64,000 bases of DNA. It comes from Arenicellales bacterium. Lineage in GTDB: Bacteria > Pseudomonadota > Gammaproteobacteria > Arenicellales > JAJDZL01. Below, piece by piece: positions 20,119 to 30,100 of this stretch; position 1 is the stretch's first letter, and the number at the start of each line of letters is the position of its first letter. The position numbers and the translations under genes are program-made. The notes beneath the pieces are model-generated. The model saw only the letters and a list, made by a program, of their open reading frames with translations. It did not search any database and had not been told where the DNA came from. The stretch is taken from contig OY282380.1 of assembly GCA_958295885.1 (NCBI GenBank), positions 3,837,070 through 3,901,069 of the forward strand. The letters are read 5' to 3'.

Positions 20119-22070
20119 TGACAATCAGCGAAATCGACTTTGTTTTCTTCGCGGGTGCGATTACCTGGCTTGTGGCATCCTTTCTCATCGGCAGATACTA
20201 CGAGATAAGGAGCCTAGATACGAAGGAGCAAAATAAAGAGGCTCTAAGAACTCTTATTCAACGACAAGAGGCTCAACTTGATGTTTTACGCAAGGAGAAA
20301 GAGCAAGTCATAAAGGATGGGTATCGTGCGAAGGCGGATATCGAGCGTTGGGAATCGATCAGGAACGATCATAAGAATCTCGTAAAAATGCAACAGGAAC
20401 TGGAAGACTTCGAAAGGGAAGAATCGAATCGGATCGATGAACTCGAAAGACATCGGGCTGAAGCTGCCTCGCGATATCGAGAGATTCAAACACTGCTGGA
20501 TCAATATCCGCCGGAAATGCAACAGGAAAACGAACGTTGGGAGGAATTCATAAGCAAACGTAAAGAAACGCACGACAGACTACAAAAGGAAATTGCCGCC
20601 ACCGAGGCAGAACTGGACGAACTTAACGAAGCGCAAGCGAAGAGAATTAATGAGTTGAATGAACTCGAAAGAAAATTGAAAAAAGGGAAAAATGCATTAG
20701 AAGAACATACGCACAAACTCGAAAAAATCAAATCAGCAATCGCTGAAGCTCAGGCAATTCTTGAAGCAAAAAAAGAAGCGTCCGAAGTTATAAGAAGTGC
20801 AACGTTCCAGTTTCCAGATGATGAATTAAGCGTCTCCATAAAGGAAATGCCAACGATTCAACGTCATAAAAAAAGTGACGACAAACTCGGTGCGTTTCGC
20901 AACTTACCTGAATGCTTGAAAGAATTCAATAGCGAGCGCCGGCGGTCTGATACAGACGAAGAAGATTTGTTAGGTAATTTCGAGAATGCTCTTAACAAAG
21001 TAGGATTAAAGTACCCAAAGCGAATCATTCGTGCGTTTCATACGGCATTGAAAGTGAATGACCTTTCTCCTCTGACTGTTCTGAGTGGGTTGAGCGGCAC
21101 CGGAAAAAGTCAACTGCCGCGAGTCTACACTCGTTACTTCGGGATAAATTTTTTGCATGTGCCTGTCGAACCTGGTTGGGATTCGCCGCAAGACATACTT
21201 GGCTTCTACGACTTCGTAGCTGAACGCTACCGGCCTACTGATAGAGCTCGTGCGCTTGGCCACTTCGACTGGCGATTCGCAGAAGACATAAAGATAGAAA
21301 CCGATCAAGACTGGAGCAATAGGATGCTTGTCATCCTTCTAGACGAAATGAATTTAGCGCGAACGGAGTACTACTTTTCCGAATTTCTATCTCGGCTTGA
21401 GATGCGAGGTCCGAGAACGCGCATTGATCAAGACGAAGAAAGTCTTAGAAATGCGCAGATCGTAATTGACCTGCCTTACGCCAAAGACGAAAGGCCGAAA
21501 CACCTCTATGTTCCGCACAATGTTCTGTGGGTTGGAACATTGAACGAAGACGAGACCACTCAAGCACTCTCGGACAAGGTTATAGACCGAGCAAACTCAA
21601 TACGATTTGCACCTCCGGAACCAAGCACACTGCGGGCGCATAGCACTGCACCAGAGAGTAACATTCAGGCAGCTGACGGATTTCTTTCATACCAACGTTG
21701 GCTCCAATGGTCTGATCGAATTCGAGAAAATCAAACTAAAGAAATCGACAAGACTCTAGAACGGCTCGCGAAATTTATGCAAAATGCGGGGCGTGGGTTT
21801 GGATTCAGAATCGCACAGAGCATAAAGGCTTATGTTGATCGCTACCCAGGACGAGACTGGCGAGACCCGATGATTGACCAAATTAATATGCGTCTTCTAC
21901 CGAAGCTTTCCGGTTCAGAAATGAGTGATTGCGAAAATACGCTGAATGAACTGAAGAAGCTGTGCGAAGACGATTTGAATGATCCCGATTTTGGAAAAGC
22001 ACTAGACAAGGCTGCAAATGCCTCGAAAACATCTCAAATCTTCATGTGGCCTGGTTACACATACGAATAA
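20115..22070 (+). CDS. Membrane-anchored coiled-coil McrB-like AAA+ ATPase
   Basis: 651 residues: an N-terminal membrane helix (about 6-28), a long coiled coil (about 35-230), then an AAA+ module. Walker A is GLSGTGKS (325-332), Walker B is 'VILLDEMN' (D410, E411), and the later 'GTLNEDETTQALSDKVIDRA' is the sensor/arginine-finger block found in McrB-type AAA proteins. 'PGWDSPQDILGFYDF' is also typical of that clade. McrB proteins hydrolyse nucleotide to drive a partner nuclease; here the DUF2357-like gene downstream takes the McrC position. A membrane anchor on an McrB-like motor is unusual. It is coupled by ATGA overlap to the upstream coiled-coil gene, and its 3' end lies 22 bases before the preferred start of the next gene. 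Confidence 0.85.
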   Translation: MMTISEIDFVFFAGAITWLVASFLIGRYYEIRSLDTKEQNKEALRTLIQRQEAQLDVLRKEKEQVIKDGYRAKADIERWESIRNDHKNLVKMQQELEDFEREESNRIDELERHRAEAASRYREIQTLLDQYPPEMQQENERWEEFISKRKETHDRLQKEIAATEAELDELNEAQAKRINELNELERKLKKGKNALEEHTHKLEKIKSAIAEAQAILEAKKEASEVIRSATFQFPDDELSVSIKEMPTIQRHKKSDDKLGAFRNLPECLKEFNSERRRSDTDEEDLLGNFENALNKVGLKYPKRIIRAFHTALKVNDLSPLTVLSGLSGTGKSQLPRVYTRYFGINFLHVPVEPGWDSPQDILGFYDFVAERYRPTDRARALGHFDWRFAEDIKIETDQDWSNRMLVILLDEMNLARTEYYFSEFLSRLEMRGPRTRIDQDEESLRNAQIVIDLPYAKDERPKHLYVPHNVLWVGTLNEDETTQALSDKVIDRANSIRFAPPEPSTLRAHSTAPESNIQAADGFLSYQRWLQWSDRIRENQTKEIDKTLERLAKFMQNAGRGFGFRIAQSIKAYVDRYPGRDWRDPMIDQINMRLLPKLSGSEMSDCENTLNELKKLCEDDLNDPDFGKALDKAANASKTSQIFMWPGYTYE

Positions 22071-22092
22071 AATACGAATTGATCTGTTAGTC

Positions 22093-23619
22093 ATGTGGCT
22101 TTACAAGTCATATCGTGATTTTATATTGGAAGTTACGGGTACATACACTCAGAAGAGGTCCAGTGTCAGCAACGCGTCCGATTGCATTGTCAACATCATC
22201 CCCGGATCAAGAAATTCACTAAAACTGTCAAATTTAAAATGGCCGCCCGTCATCGTAGGACATAATTCACAGATGAAAGACTCTCCCATGTTGGAGGGGC
22301 GTCATCGTCAGCAACTTCCGCAAGTTCCCGGACGAATTCCAGAATGGTTGCTCGCAGGAAAACAAAATAATGAAAATTTTTCTCAAAAACATCTAGCTGC
22401 ATGGTTTGTACCATGCCGTATCGGCATGGACCGAACGATGCACATTTCCTTTAAGTCAGGAACCGTCATTCGCTTCGATGTCTCAGAATGGCCTGCTCCT
22501 TATGATGATCAGCAAATCGAACAAATTAGACGTGCAGCAAACATTCTTCAAGCAGCCCCCGATGCGTTTGCAACTGTTTCATCCATAGCGAAAGCTTACA
22601 AGAATCTTGAGAAAATCTGGATCGATTGTAGCCTAGGAAAAAAAGACCCCCAAGTTGAGTTGCTCATAAAGCATGCGAGGCAGTTGCCAACTGTGTTTGA
22701 AGATCTGCGCGCTCGGCCGCGAGCAATACTCAAAACAGAACATCGGATGCAGAAACTACAAAACGTACGTCGAATTGACGCAAAGACTCTACAGTGGCTC
22801 TTAGCGCAACCTGGGCGGAATACTGCGGAACGAGCTGGTAGTCGACAACGAATTAAGGCTCCAAGGCGTTACGAAACTATTTGTACACTCGAAAATCAAG
22901 TGCTCAGAGCATTCGCAGCATTGACCGTACGTACGACGAAAGCTCTGCCAAAAAACACTCCGGAAATCGCGCCATACAAAGCGATATTGGAAGCACATTG
23001 CTTCCGTGCTCGGCAAATCGAAACCATGCTTCGTGAGCGTAACGTTCCAGAAGCACACCCCCATGTTCGGCCAAATTTTCCGTTACGTTACGACCCGAGA
23101 TACCAAAAAATTTGGCATGCCTGGCAGGCATTGCGTAGAGAAAGCTCCGCAACCGAACTTGATTGGATGTGGCAACATCGGACGTTTATGGAACTCCTTG
23201 GACTTCGTGCCGCAATGTTGTTTTTTCGAAGGACGTGCAACCCACCCAACAATGGCATTATTGCACACCATCCAGTTTTAGGGGCAAGTGGAAGCATGCA
23301 AAATCAAGGATGTCATCTTGACAGCGACGGAATCCAAGCAACATATAGAATCCTTCACGACGGATCAAAAAAAGATGGCATTTACGAATTCCGTACCGTA
23401 AATTTGGATGATGACCTACCTCTCGGTGCACTCACCTCAATAGATTTCTCTGTCAATTCTTCCAGAGAGAACGCGTTATTATGGTACGGCGTACCCGAGT
23501 ATAGCGACAATGGCAAGTGTTCGATCGGAGTAGGAGCATTTCCTTGGGATGCTGAACATAAACGGGACTCCATATGGGACTCCAAACTAAACGAGTGGAT
23601 AAACTGGCTCGTGCCCTAA
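22093..23619 (+). CDS. DUF2357-like protein (McrC-position partner of the AAA+ ATPase)
   Basis: About 508 residues from ATG 22093. An in-frame ATG at 22018 inside the AAA+ gene would add 25 residues and overlap by 53 bp. The middle of the protein has 'RRYETICTLENQVLRAFAAL' (E267, N268), resembling the 'TxENrf' signature of DUF2357 proteins, which are commonly encoded beside McrB-like ATPases and often carry a PD-(D/E)XK nuclease. I do not see a clear D...ExK nuclease triad in the C-terminal part, so the catalytic role may be lost or too divergent to read. The gap to the next gene is 1 bp. The family call is a pattern match, not a proven homology. Confidence 0.5.
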   Translation: MWLYKSYRDFILEVTGTYTQKRSSVSNASDCIVNIIPGSRNSLKLSNLKWPPVIVGHNSQMKDSPMLEGRHRQQLPQVPGRIPEWLLAGKQNNENFSQKHLAAWFVPCRIGMDRTMHISFKSGTVIRFDVSEWPAPYDDQQIEQIRRAANILQAAPDAFATVSSIAKAYKNLEKIWIDCSLGKKDPQVELLIKHARQLPTVFEDLRARPRAILKTEHRMQKLQNVRRIDAKTLQWLLAQPGRNTAERAGSRQRIKAPRRYETICTLENQVLRAFAALTVRTTKALPKNTPEIAPYKAILEAHCFRARQIETMLRERNVPEAHPHVRPNFPLRYDPRYQKIWHAWQALRRESSATELDWMWQHRTFMELLGLRAAMLFFRRTCNPPNNGIIAHHPVLGASGSMQNQGCHLDSDGIQATYRILHDGSKKDGIYEFRTVNLDDDLPLGALTSIDFSVNSSRENALLWYGVPEYSDNGKCSIGVGAFPWDAEHKRDSIWDSKLNEWINWLVP

Positions 23620-23620
23620 G

Positions 23621-26254
23621 ATGAACCGATTCCTTACTGTCGATATCAACGGTTGGCTTGATTACATATTAGATCCGGACGACATATTAGATCCGGACGA
23701 CATATTAGATCCGGACGACATATTAGATCCGGACGACATATTAGACCCGGACGATAAGAAACTGGCACTCGGATTTCGATCCTGCCTCTACAAACACCAA
23801 GACCAGTGGCTTGTTGGGGCACAAGCGCTCGCTGCAGCAAGGCTTGCAAATTCAACTGATACCATTGACGCAATAGACGCTCTCCATTTCGCAGCTGGTC
23901 GCTGCCAACATTCACCTGAACATCAAGAGACTTCGCCTCTGCCTTCTGCCTTATGGAATTTGGTGAAGACCAAAAATTATGCAGCTGACAATCCAATTCA
24001 CCTCGCTCTCATTGTTCCTGACGACAAGATTTTCGGTAACCCAAGGGATGTGCAAAAGGGAAAGACGAGAGTAGAAATTCTATACAACTCGCTTTACTCG
24101 GCACGGCAATCTTCGGGTCTAATGAGAAGTCGAATAGAACTTGTTTGGCGTTCAGTGGCAGTTCTTCAGGCAGTGTTGGATGAAGATGAAGGGGACTTGA
24201 AAGATCAGTCTGGGAAAGTCCTTGTAGTTAGCATAAACAAAAAAATACATTGGAGGGTGTTAAAACTTCGCCCTTGGTCACACGAAGATTCGGACAAGGG
24301 TCCAATTCGCATCGAAAGAACTCCCATGAATGTGAGCAAAAATGACAGCAATACGGGAGAAATACCATGGATGGAGGATCTACTGGAAAGAGTAGAAGAT
24401 CAGAATTCTGTCAATTTCAAGAAACTTAGGAAATGGACTAGGTACATGGAGATTCTTGTAACTAATGCCTCATCAGAAACACTCGACCAACTTCATATAG
24501 ATGCGAGTGCGATTGAACACCGGACTTGGCCATTGGTAAGTAGAGAGAATGTATTGTGGCAGACGGATTCCCCAATAGATGTACCGATAAACTACGCGAA
24601 AGATACATTACTCAAAAAATTAAAAGAAATCATCAAGATAGTTCTAAGCCGACAAAAAGAAAAAATGCTTGCGGTCATCATAGAAAATCCTGTTGATGAT
24701 AAGATGCTTGACCAAATTTGGCCATTGCACCGAATTCTAGATGACAAAATCCAGATTTATTACGTATCCGGTGCAGGCACAATCGAGGCAGCAGCGCGAC
24801 TCGCTAAAGTCCTTGCTGAATCAAATCACCCGCAGAGTCCAGCTTGGTTGGACTCGGTACCGGAGATTCAACTCGAAGTGCAAGAAAAATCAGGCGATGG
24901 TCCTGGAAGTAGCAACACCAATTGGAAAGTGGTGGTTTCTGGGAGCGAGGTAGTGCCTGCAGGAGAAATTTACTATACACAACCTGACCCTAAAAAGAAA
25001 AGGCGCGTTATTCTTGCACCGGGCATTGAATACATTCACATTCATCTTCGTCGTAATAGAGACGAAGATAAATGGGATAAGCGCTATACGCAACATGCAA
25101 TAGAACCAAGTGATCATGTCCGAGTTGTGGAGCCCCTGGTGAGAGTGCGTCCACTTTCAGAAGTAGCTCGCATAGAGATCGTTGAGCATCCACATAATGA
25201 CGAGATTGAAGTGCTTACCAACATTAGATGGGATAAATTGACTGACGAGCAACCACAAGAGCTTCGTAGCATTCCCGAACTTTATATCTTCAGAGCGAGT
25301 AAAGAAGGATGGGAAAATCTTAAGCCCATTCTTGAAAAAATAGTAGAGTCTGGTCGCCATGGGACTGATCCCTCACTTAGAATCTCGCTTAGAAATAAAT
25401 TGTACAAGTGCACGCAAGCGCAATGGCAAAGTAGAAAATTCCCGCTGGGTTCGGATGGACAACGACCTCGTACAAGCAATGGCCAGGATTACAATTCTGC
25501 AAAGCGACTATTGGGAGATGCGATAAGTATTTTGGTCAGAGATCTCAAGTATTGTGTAGACCGTCAAATTAAATTGAAATTTGGTGTTGCCAATCGTTTG
25601 CACATGGGACTTACATGGCTTTTCACAGGATGTCCGGAAGATGTCACTAACATTCTTTTAGACGCGATCATTAATCCAGATGGAAACGCAGGAACAACAT
25701 TGCATATGAATAGAAATTCATCTGCTTGGTCAATCTACTCGGGGGTTGGACGAACAGTCAATAGTGCGGAGTCGTTAAGAATAATTTACGATACCTTGCT
25801 CGGACGGTGGGAAAACAAAGGAGGGAAAAAACAGGACAAGTTCCTGCTCGCAGCTGTATCACACCCGCTGGCACGCAGGTTTTTAGTGCGACAGATTCTC
25901 AATGAAGATCAGAAACGGTTTCAACTTGTCAAGCGCTTCCTGTCTCAACAGTTAGATAACATCATTTGTGAAAAACATGATCGACGTCCGAGCGGGGAAG
26001 AATCATCATTAGAACTGCGATACGTAATTATGGGATACCGCGGGTTATGCCAAACCCGATACAAAAATCCCGAGTGGTTTCCTGTTGACGGAAGTGAAGC
26101 AAAAGAAATAAATACAAAGCTAATGCAACTAAAAAATTCATACCGTTTCAGAAACAAAGATTACGAACAAAAACTGTTGGAATTAAGCGCACCATATTTA
26201 ATCGGTAAGGGTGAAGACCCAACAATACCCAGGTTTACAGTTAAAAAACTGTAG
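23621..26254 (+). CDS. Divergent Hsp70/actin-fold (ASKHA) protein with ILDPDD repeats
   Basis: 877 residues. The layout suggests the ASKHA ATPase fold: 'RFLTVDIN' in the place of phosphate loop 1, 'WLVGAQALAAARL', 'HLALIVPDD' followed by a helix and 'RIELVWRSVAVLQAVLDE', then 'KVLVVSINKKIHW' (from K199) as phosphate loop 2, and 'IYYVSGAGTIEAAARLAKVL' (SGAG at 383-386) as the adenosine loop. Both phosphate loops lack the canonical DxGxT residues, so ATP hydrolysis is doubtful. Between the first strand and the rest sit five exact ILDPDD hexapeptides. The C-terminal ~400 residues are unrecognised. It is coupled to the DUF2357-like gene by a 1-bp gap and ends the five-gene run. The local sequence is more AT-rich than the housekeeping genes, which suggests transfer. 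Confidence 0.6.
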   Translation: MNRFLTVDINGWLDYILDPDDILDPDDILDPDDILDPDDILDPDDKKLALGFRSCLYKHQDQWLVGAQALAAARLANSTDTIDAIDALHFAAGRCQHSPEHQETSPLPSALWNLVKTKNYAADNPIHLALIVPDDKIFGNPRDVQKGKTRVEILYNSLYSARQSSGLMRSRIELVWRSVAVLQAVLDEDEGDLKDQSGKVLVVSINKKIHWRVLKLRPWSHEDSDKGPIRIERTPMNVSKNDSNTGEIPWMEDLLERVEDQNSVNFKKLRKWTRYMEILVTNASSETLDQLHIDASAIEHRTWPLVSRENVLWQTDSPIDVPINYAKDTLLKKLKEIIKIVLSRQKEKMLAVIIENPVDDKMLDQIWPLHRILDDKIQIYYVSGAGTIEAAARLAKVLAESNHPQSPAWLDSVPEIQLEVQEKSGDGPGSSNTNWKVVVSGSEVVPAGEIYYTQPDPKKKRRVILAPGIEYIHIHLRRNRDEDKWDKRYTQHAIEPSDHVRVVEPLVRVRPLSEVARIEIVEHPHNDEIEVLTNIRWDKLTDEQPQELRSIPELYIFRASKEGWENLKPILEKIVESGRHGTDPSLRISLRNKLYKCTQAQWQSRKFPLGSDGQRPRTSNGQDYNSAKRLLGDAISILVRDLKYCVDRQIKLKFGVANRLHMGLTWLFTGCPEDVTNILLDAIINPDGNAGTTLHMNRNSSAWSIYSGVGRTVNSAESLRIIYDTLLGRWENKGGKKQDKFLLAAVSHPLARRFLVRQILNEDQKRFQLVKRFLSQQLDNIICEKHDRRPSGEESSLELRYVIMGYRGLCQTRYKNPEWFPVDGSEAKEINTKLMQLKNSYRFRNKDYEQKLLELSAPYLIGKGEDPTIPRFTVKKL
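23666..23755 (+). repeat. Five 18-bp tandem repeats encoding ILDPDD
   Basis: Five copies of atattagatccggacgac; the first four look identical and the fifth differs at two synonymous positions. The repeat encodes an acidic calcium-binding-like or linker hexapeptide and keeps the frame at any copy number. Confidence 0.95.
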
Positions 26255-27122
26255 TGCTGAGTGACGGTCAATTTTCATAATCAGTTGTATTTGTTCGATA
26301 TTCGAGAAAATTATTCACTACAAATATGCTGCTTCCAATGAATTTAAGTCTCTTAACATCAGTACGGATGGCCAAACGAATTTAAAAACAACAGCAGAGA
26401 GATTTCCTCCCCAACTTATCAAGCAGCATTGGAATCGTATAGCGTTAGCCCGTTGTGAAGATCACAAATGGTATCTGAATAAATTGAAGATGAGTTAAAA
26501 CATATAGCAAAGCACAAGAACGAAATATCTAGTGACAATTCGCGTGTAATCGGCAATTGGCTGACCATTCCAAATATGGTCGCTGTCATTTCCCACACCT
26601 AAGTTCGGTCAGGATCAACTGTGCCACCCCCGAGGCGATGAAGTCGGTAGCGCGCTACGGCGATAGTGGTTCAATGCTTACACCCTACTCCGATCAATCA
26701 GCTGACCGACATATCGCCATAGTTGGTTGGAGCTTCAATTAGTCGGAAATTTTTGACTGTAGCCAAGAACGAATTATGCTGATGTTAATTTTGCCTTTTT
26801 GCATGTGTTTCCTTTCCCAATATCACCATAAAGAAGTGTGTTCAAGGAAATTATTTTTATTATTAAAACAAGAACTTATATAACCTACAGTCAGTTTTTA
26901 CACGACTCTGAAGGGGGATCTTGCAGTTGGAGAAGTTTCTTGCTGAAATTGCGAATTTTCACGATAAAATACGTAAAAATGGTGGAAATTCAACGCAAAA
27001 TAAATATTTTCAATACTTACAAGTGTTATTTAACAGCGAAATTTTCTCATCGACCCATCATATCTGTTGAGATCTAAGCAGAGTCTGCGATGTGTTCGAA
27101 CATTGAACTTTAATGTGATTCG
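26255..27122. other. Intergenic region between the five-gene cassette and the SNF2/SWIM pair
   Basis: 870 AT-rich bases. A 61-codon frame at 26557-26742 has no family match I can defend. The AT-rich stretch 26780-27060 could hold the promoter for the SNF2 gene. The gap means the SNF2/SWIM pair may be a separate transcription unit. Confidence 0.5.
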
Positions 27123-30100
27123 ATGCCAATCACCCAAAAAAATCTCAAAAATAAGGATCGTCTATCTACTAAGTGCGTATTGCATGCAAGTTGGGTGCCG
27201 GATGACTTAAGTGGTCAGTTGCTTATATGGGGTGAGAGCGAGAAAGAAACAAAACGAAAAGGCTCGAAAGCACATCCATTTCAGCTGCAAAAGAAAGAAC
27301 TTGCGAGCGTACTGTCCATCGTCTGGCCTAATCTTGGCAGTAAAGATTCTCTCGTACAGCAACCCAACCAAAAGGCATGGTTAGTAACGCCTTGCGACAA
27401 TTCCGGTCCATCTCCATCAATCGAGCTGCAGGCTCTGCTTGAGCAAGAAGTCGCCCAGCCCAATTCATGGGGCGCCTGGCGAATCAACACTTTAGAAATA
27501 AGTGATCCAATCCGTATGCTTGGTTCCTTTGATCCTGAATCAGCGGCTAGAAACAACTTCGTACGAATTGGCCAAGATCTTGAATTCTGGCATCGCTTGG
27601 TTAGGCGCATTGCATGGTCAATTCGACGTCATGAATATCTGCCAGTCTTGTCACACAAACGATCGCCGACGCATTCAAGAAAGACAGCGAAGAAATCAGG
27701 TTTTGGTTATCGGGCTGGTTGGGAATTCGCACAATCGGTCGAAGATGGCATCATCGCTGATTTTTCTGCGTCGATTCCCAGTGTCTGTCAAGCGATGTGG
27801 CTAAAAAAGCCCTCAACCAAAAAGGGTGAGCCGCTGATCCACGGCGCAGTCAGTCTGGTACGAAATTTTCTTGTCACCAGTCTGGAACAGCTTGTGCACA
27901 GCACTCATTTCACTCTCAAAATTGAAAAATCTGTTGAAGAAACCTTAATATCCAACGCGTTAAGCGATCACACGCGAGCTTCGAGAACAGCTCCAAAAGA
28001 ATTGACAGACGCCACAATTTGGACGCAATGGGCTCGCTGGTACGCAAGACTGCAGCGTAAAACACAGGACGCTGATGAACGAATTTGCTTTCGGTTGGTG
28101 GAAGCGGCGAATGGTTCGACCGATGATTGGCATTTGGAGTGGCTGCTTTCATCTCGTCGAGATCCGTCAATACTGGTACCGTTGCAGGAATTTTGGGCGA
28201 ATGACTCCTTATTTAAACCATCGTCTAGAAGAATTAAAGAAGTGCTTCTGCAGCTAGGTCAGGCTGCTCGGATTTACAACGATCTTTGGGAAGGCATGAA
28301 TAGTACTGCGCCTTCTCATTCAGCTCTCAATCGGGACGAAACATTGGAATTTCTCAAGCATCAGGCACCGACACTTCAAGCCGCTGGATTCCGCGTGATC
28401 GTACCGTCCTGGTGGACGGCCACTGGAAGACGCCGTCTGCGATTGAGACTCACGACTTCGGGTTCCAGCCGTTCAACTGCCGCTGATTCAACCGGTTTGT
28501 TCGATTTTGACTCGTTGGTTGAGTTTAACGCTCAAATCATCATAGACGGTCAACCAATTACAGCGGAAGAATGGGAACAGCTTGTTGCAGCCAAGGCGGG
28601 GCTGGTTCAGGTTCGAGGCGAGTGGATGGAACTTCAGCAGGATGAAGTAATTCGTCTCGAAGAGTTCTGGAATTTAGGAAGTCAGACTGTCGATATGTCT
28701 GTAGCTGAACTAATTCGTTCAGAAGCAGACGCTGACTCCTTGGGCGTGGAAGTAATTTACAAGGGTGATATAGGCGCCAAGCTCAGCGCATTGAAAAACA
28801 CTGGCGCCCTGAAGATTTTAGACCAGCCAGCGGGGTTGACTGGAACCTTGCGCGAGTATCAAATTCGAGGATTTTCCTGGCTGATGTACCTGCAGCAGCT
28901 GGGGTTTGGCGCCTGCCTTGCGGATGACATGGGTCTGGGCAAAACGATACAGGTGCTTGCCGCGATTTTGGAAGAAAAAAATCGAAATGAAAAAGCCGGA
29001 GCGACGCTGCTGGTTGCTCCTACATCTGTTCTGGGGAACTGGCAACGCGAAGCGGCGCGCTTTACGCCCTCACTATCGACTTATATTCATCACGGCGCGC
29101 GCCGAGTCAAAAACGAACAAAAATTCAAGGAAATTGTGAACGAAGTCGATATCGTCATAGTTTCATTCGGAATTCTTCGAATTGACAATGCAATGCTGAA
29201 CAAGTTCAACTGGCATCGACTTGTTGTGGATGAATCACAACACGTTAAAAATCCAAGAGCAGCGGTGACGCGTGCGGTGCGAAAAATCCGCGCGCCGCGG
29301 CGAATTGCCATGACGGGAACGCCAGTAGAGAATCGATTGATGGATTTGTGGTCGCTATTCAGCTTCATCAATCCGAACTACCTGGGCAACATGACGCAGT
29401 TCCGTGCCAATTTCGAACGCCCTATCATGCGCAATCGAGATCACACACTCACAAAGCGGTTGCGGGGCATGGTGCAGCCTTTCATTTTGCGGAGAATGAA
29501 AAGCGACAAGTCAATCATAAAGGAACTTCCCGATAAAGTAGAACAAAACGCATTTTGCAACTTGACGAAAGAACAAGCGACCCTTTATCAGGCTGTCTTG
29601 CGCACGATAGATGAGAACTTGGACGGTGCTGAAGGGATGAAGCGGCGAGGCCTCATTCTTTCAGCATTAACTCGTCTGAAACAAATCTGCAATCACCCTG
29701 CTCAGTTCTTGCAAGACGGCAGCGCTTTCACTGCGTCGCGGTCACACAAGCTCACTCGCGTTTGCGAAATGCTGGACGAGATCAAGGCCAACGAAGAAAG
29801 TGTGTTGGTGTTTACTCAATATTCTGAAGTCGGAAAATTGCTGGAGACGCTCTTTCGTCAGCGTTATGATGGCTCAATTTACTTCTTGCATGGTGGAACA
29901 TCAAGATTTCGACGCGAACATATGGTAGAGGAATTTCAGAACCCCAACACGAAGCATGCGATCTTCGTGCTCTCGCTTCGCGCAGGTGGTACGGGAATCA
30001 CATTGACCAAGGCGAATCATGTGATCCATTTCGACCGTTGGTGGAACCCAGCCGTTGAAAATCAAGCAACGGACCGGGCATATCGGATCGGACAAAAAAG

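Noticed and set aside
26557..26742. 61-codon plus-strand frame as a gene
   Set aside because: No ribosome binding site or similarity; probably chance.
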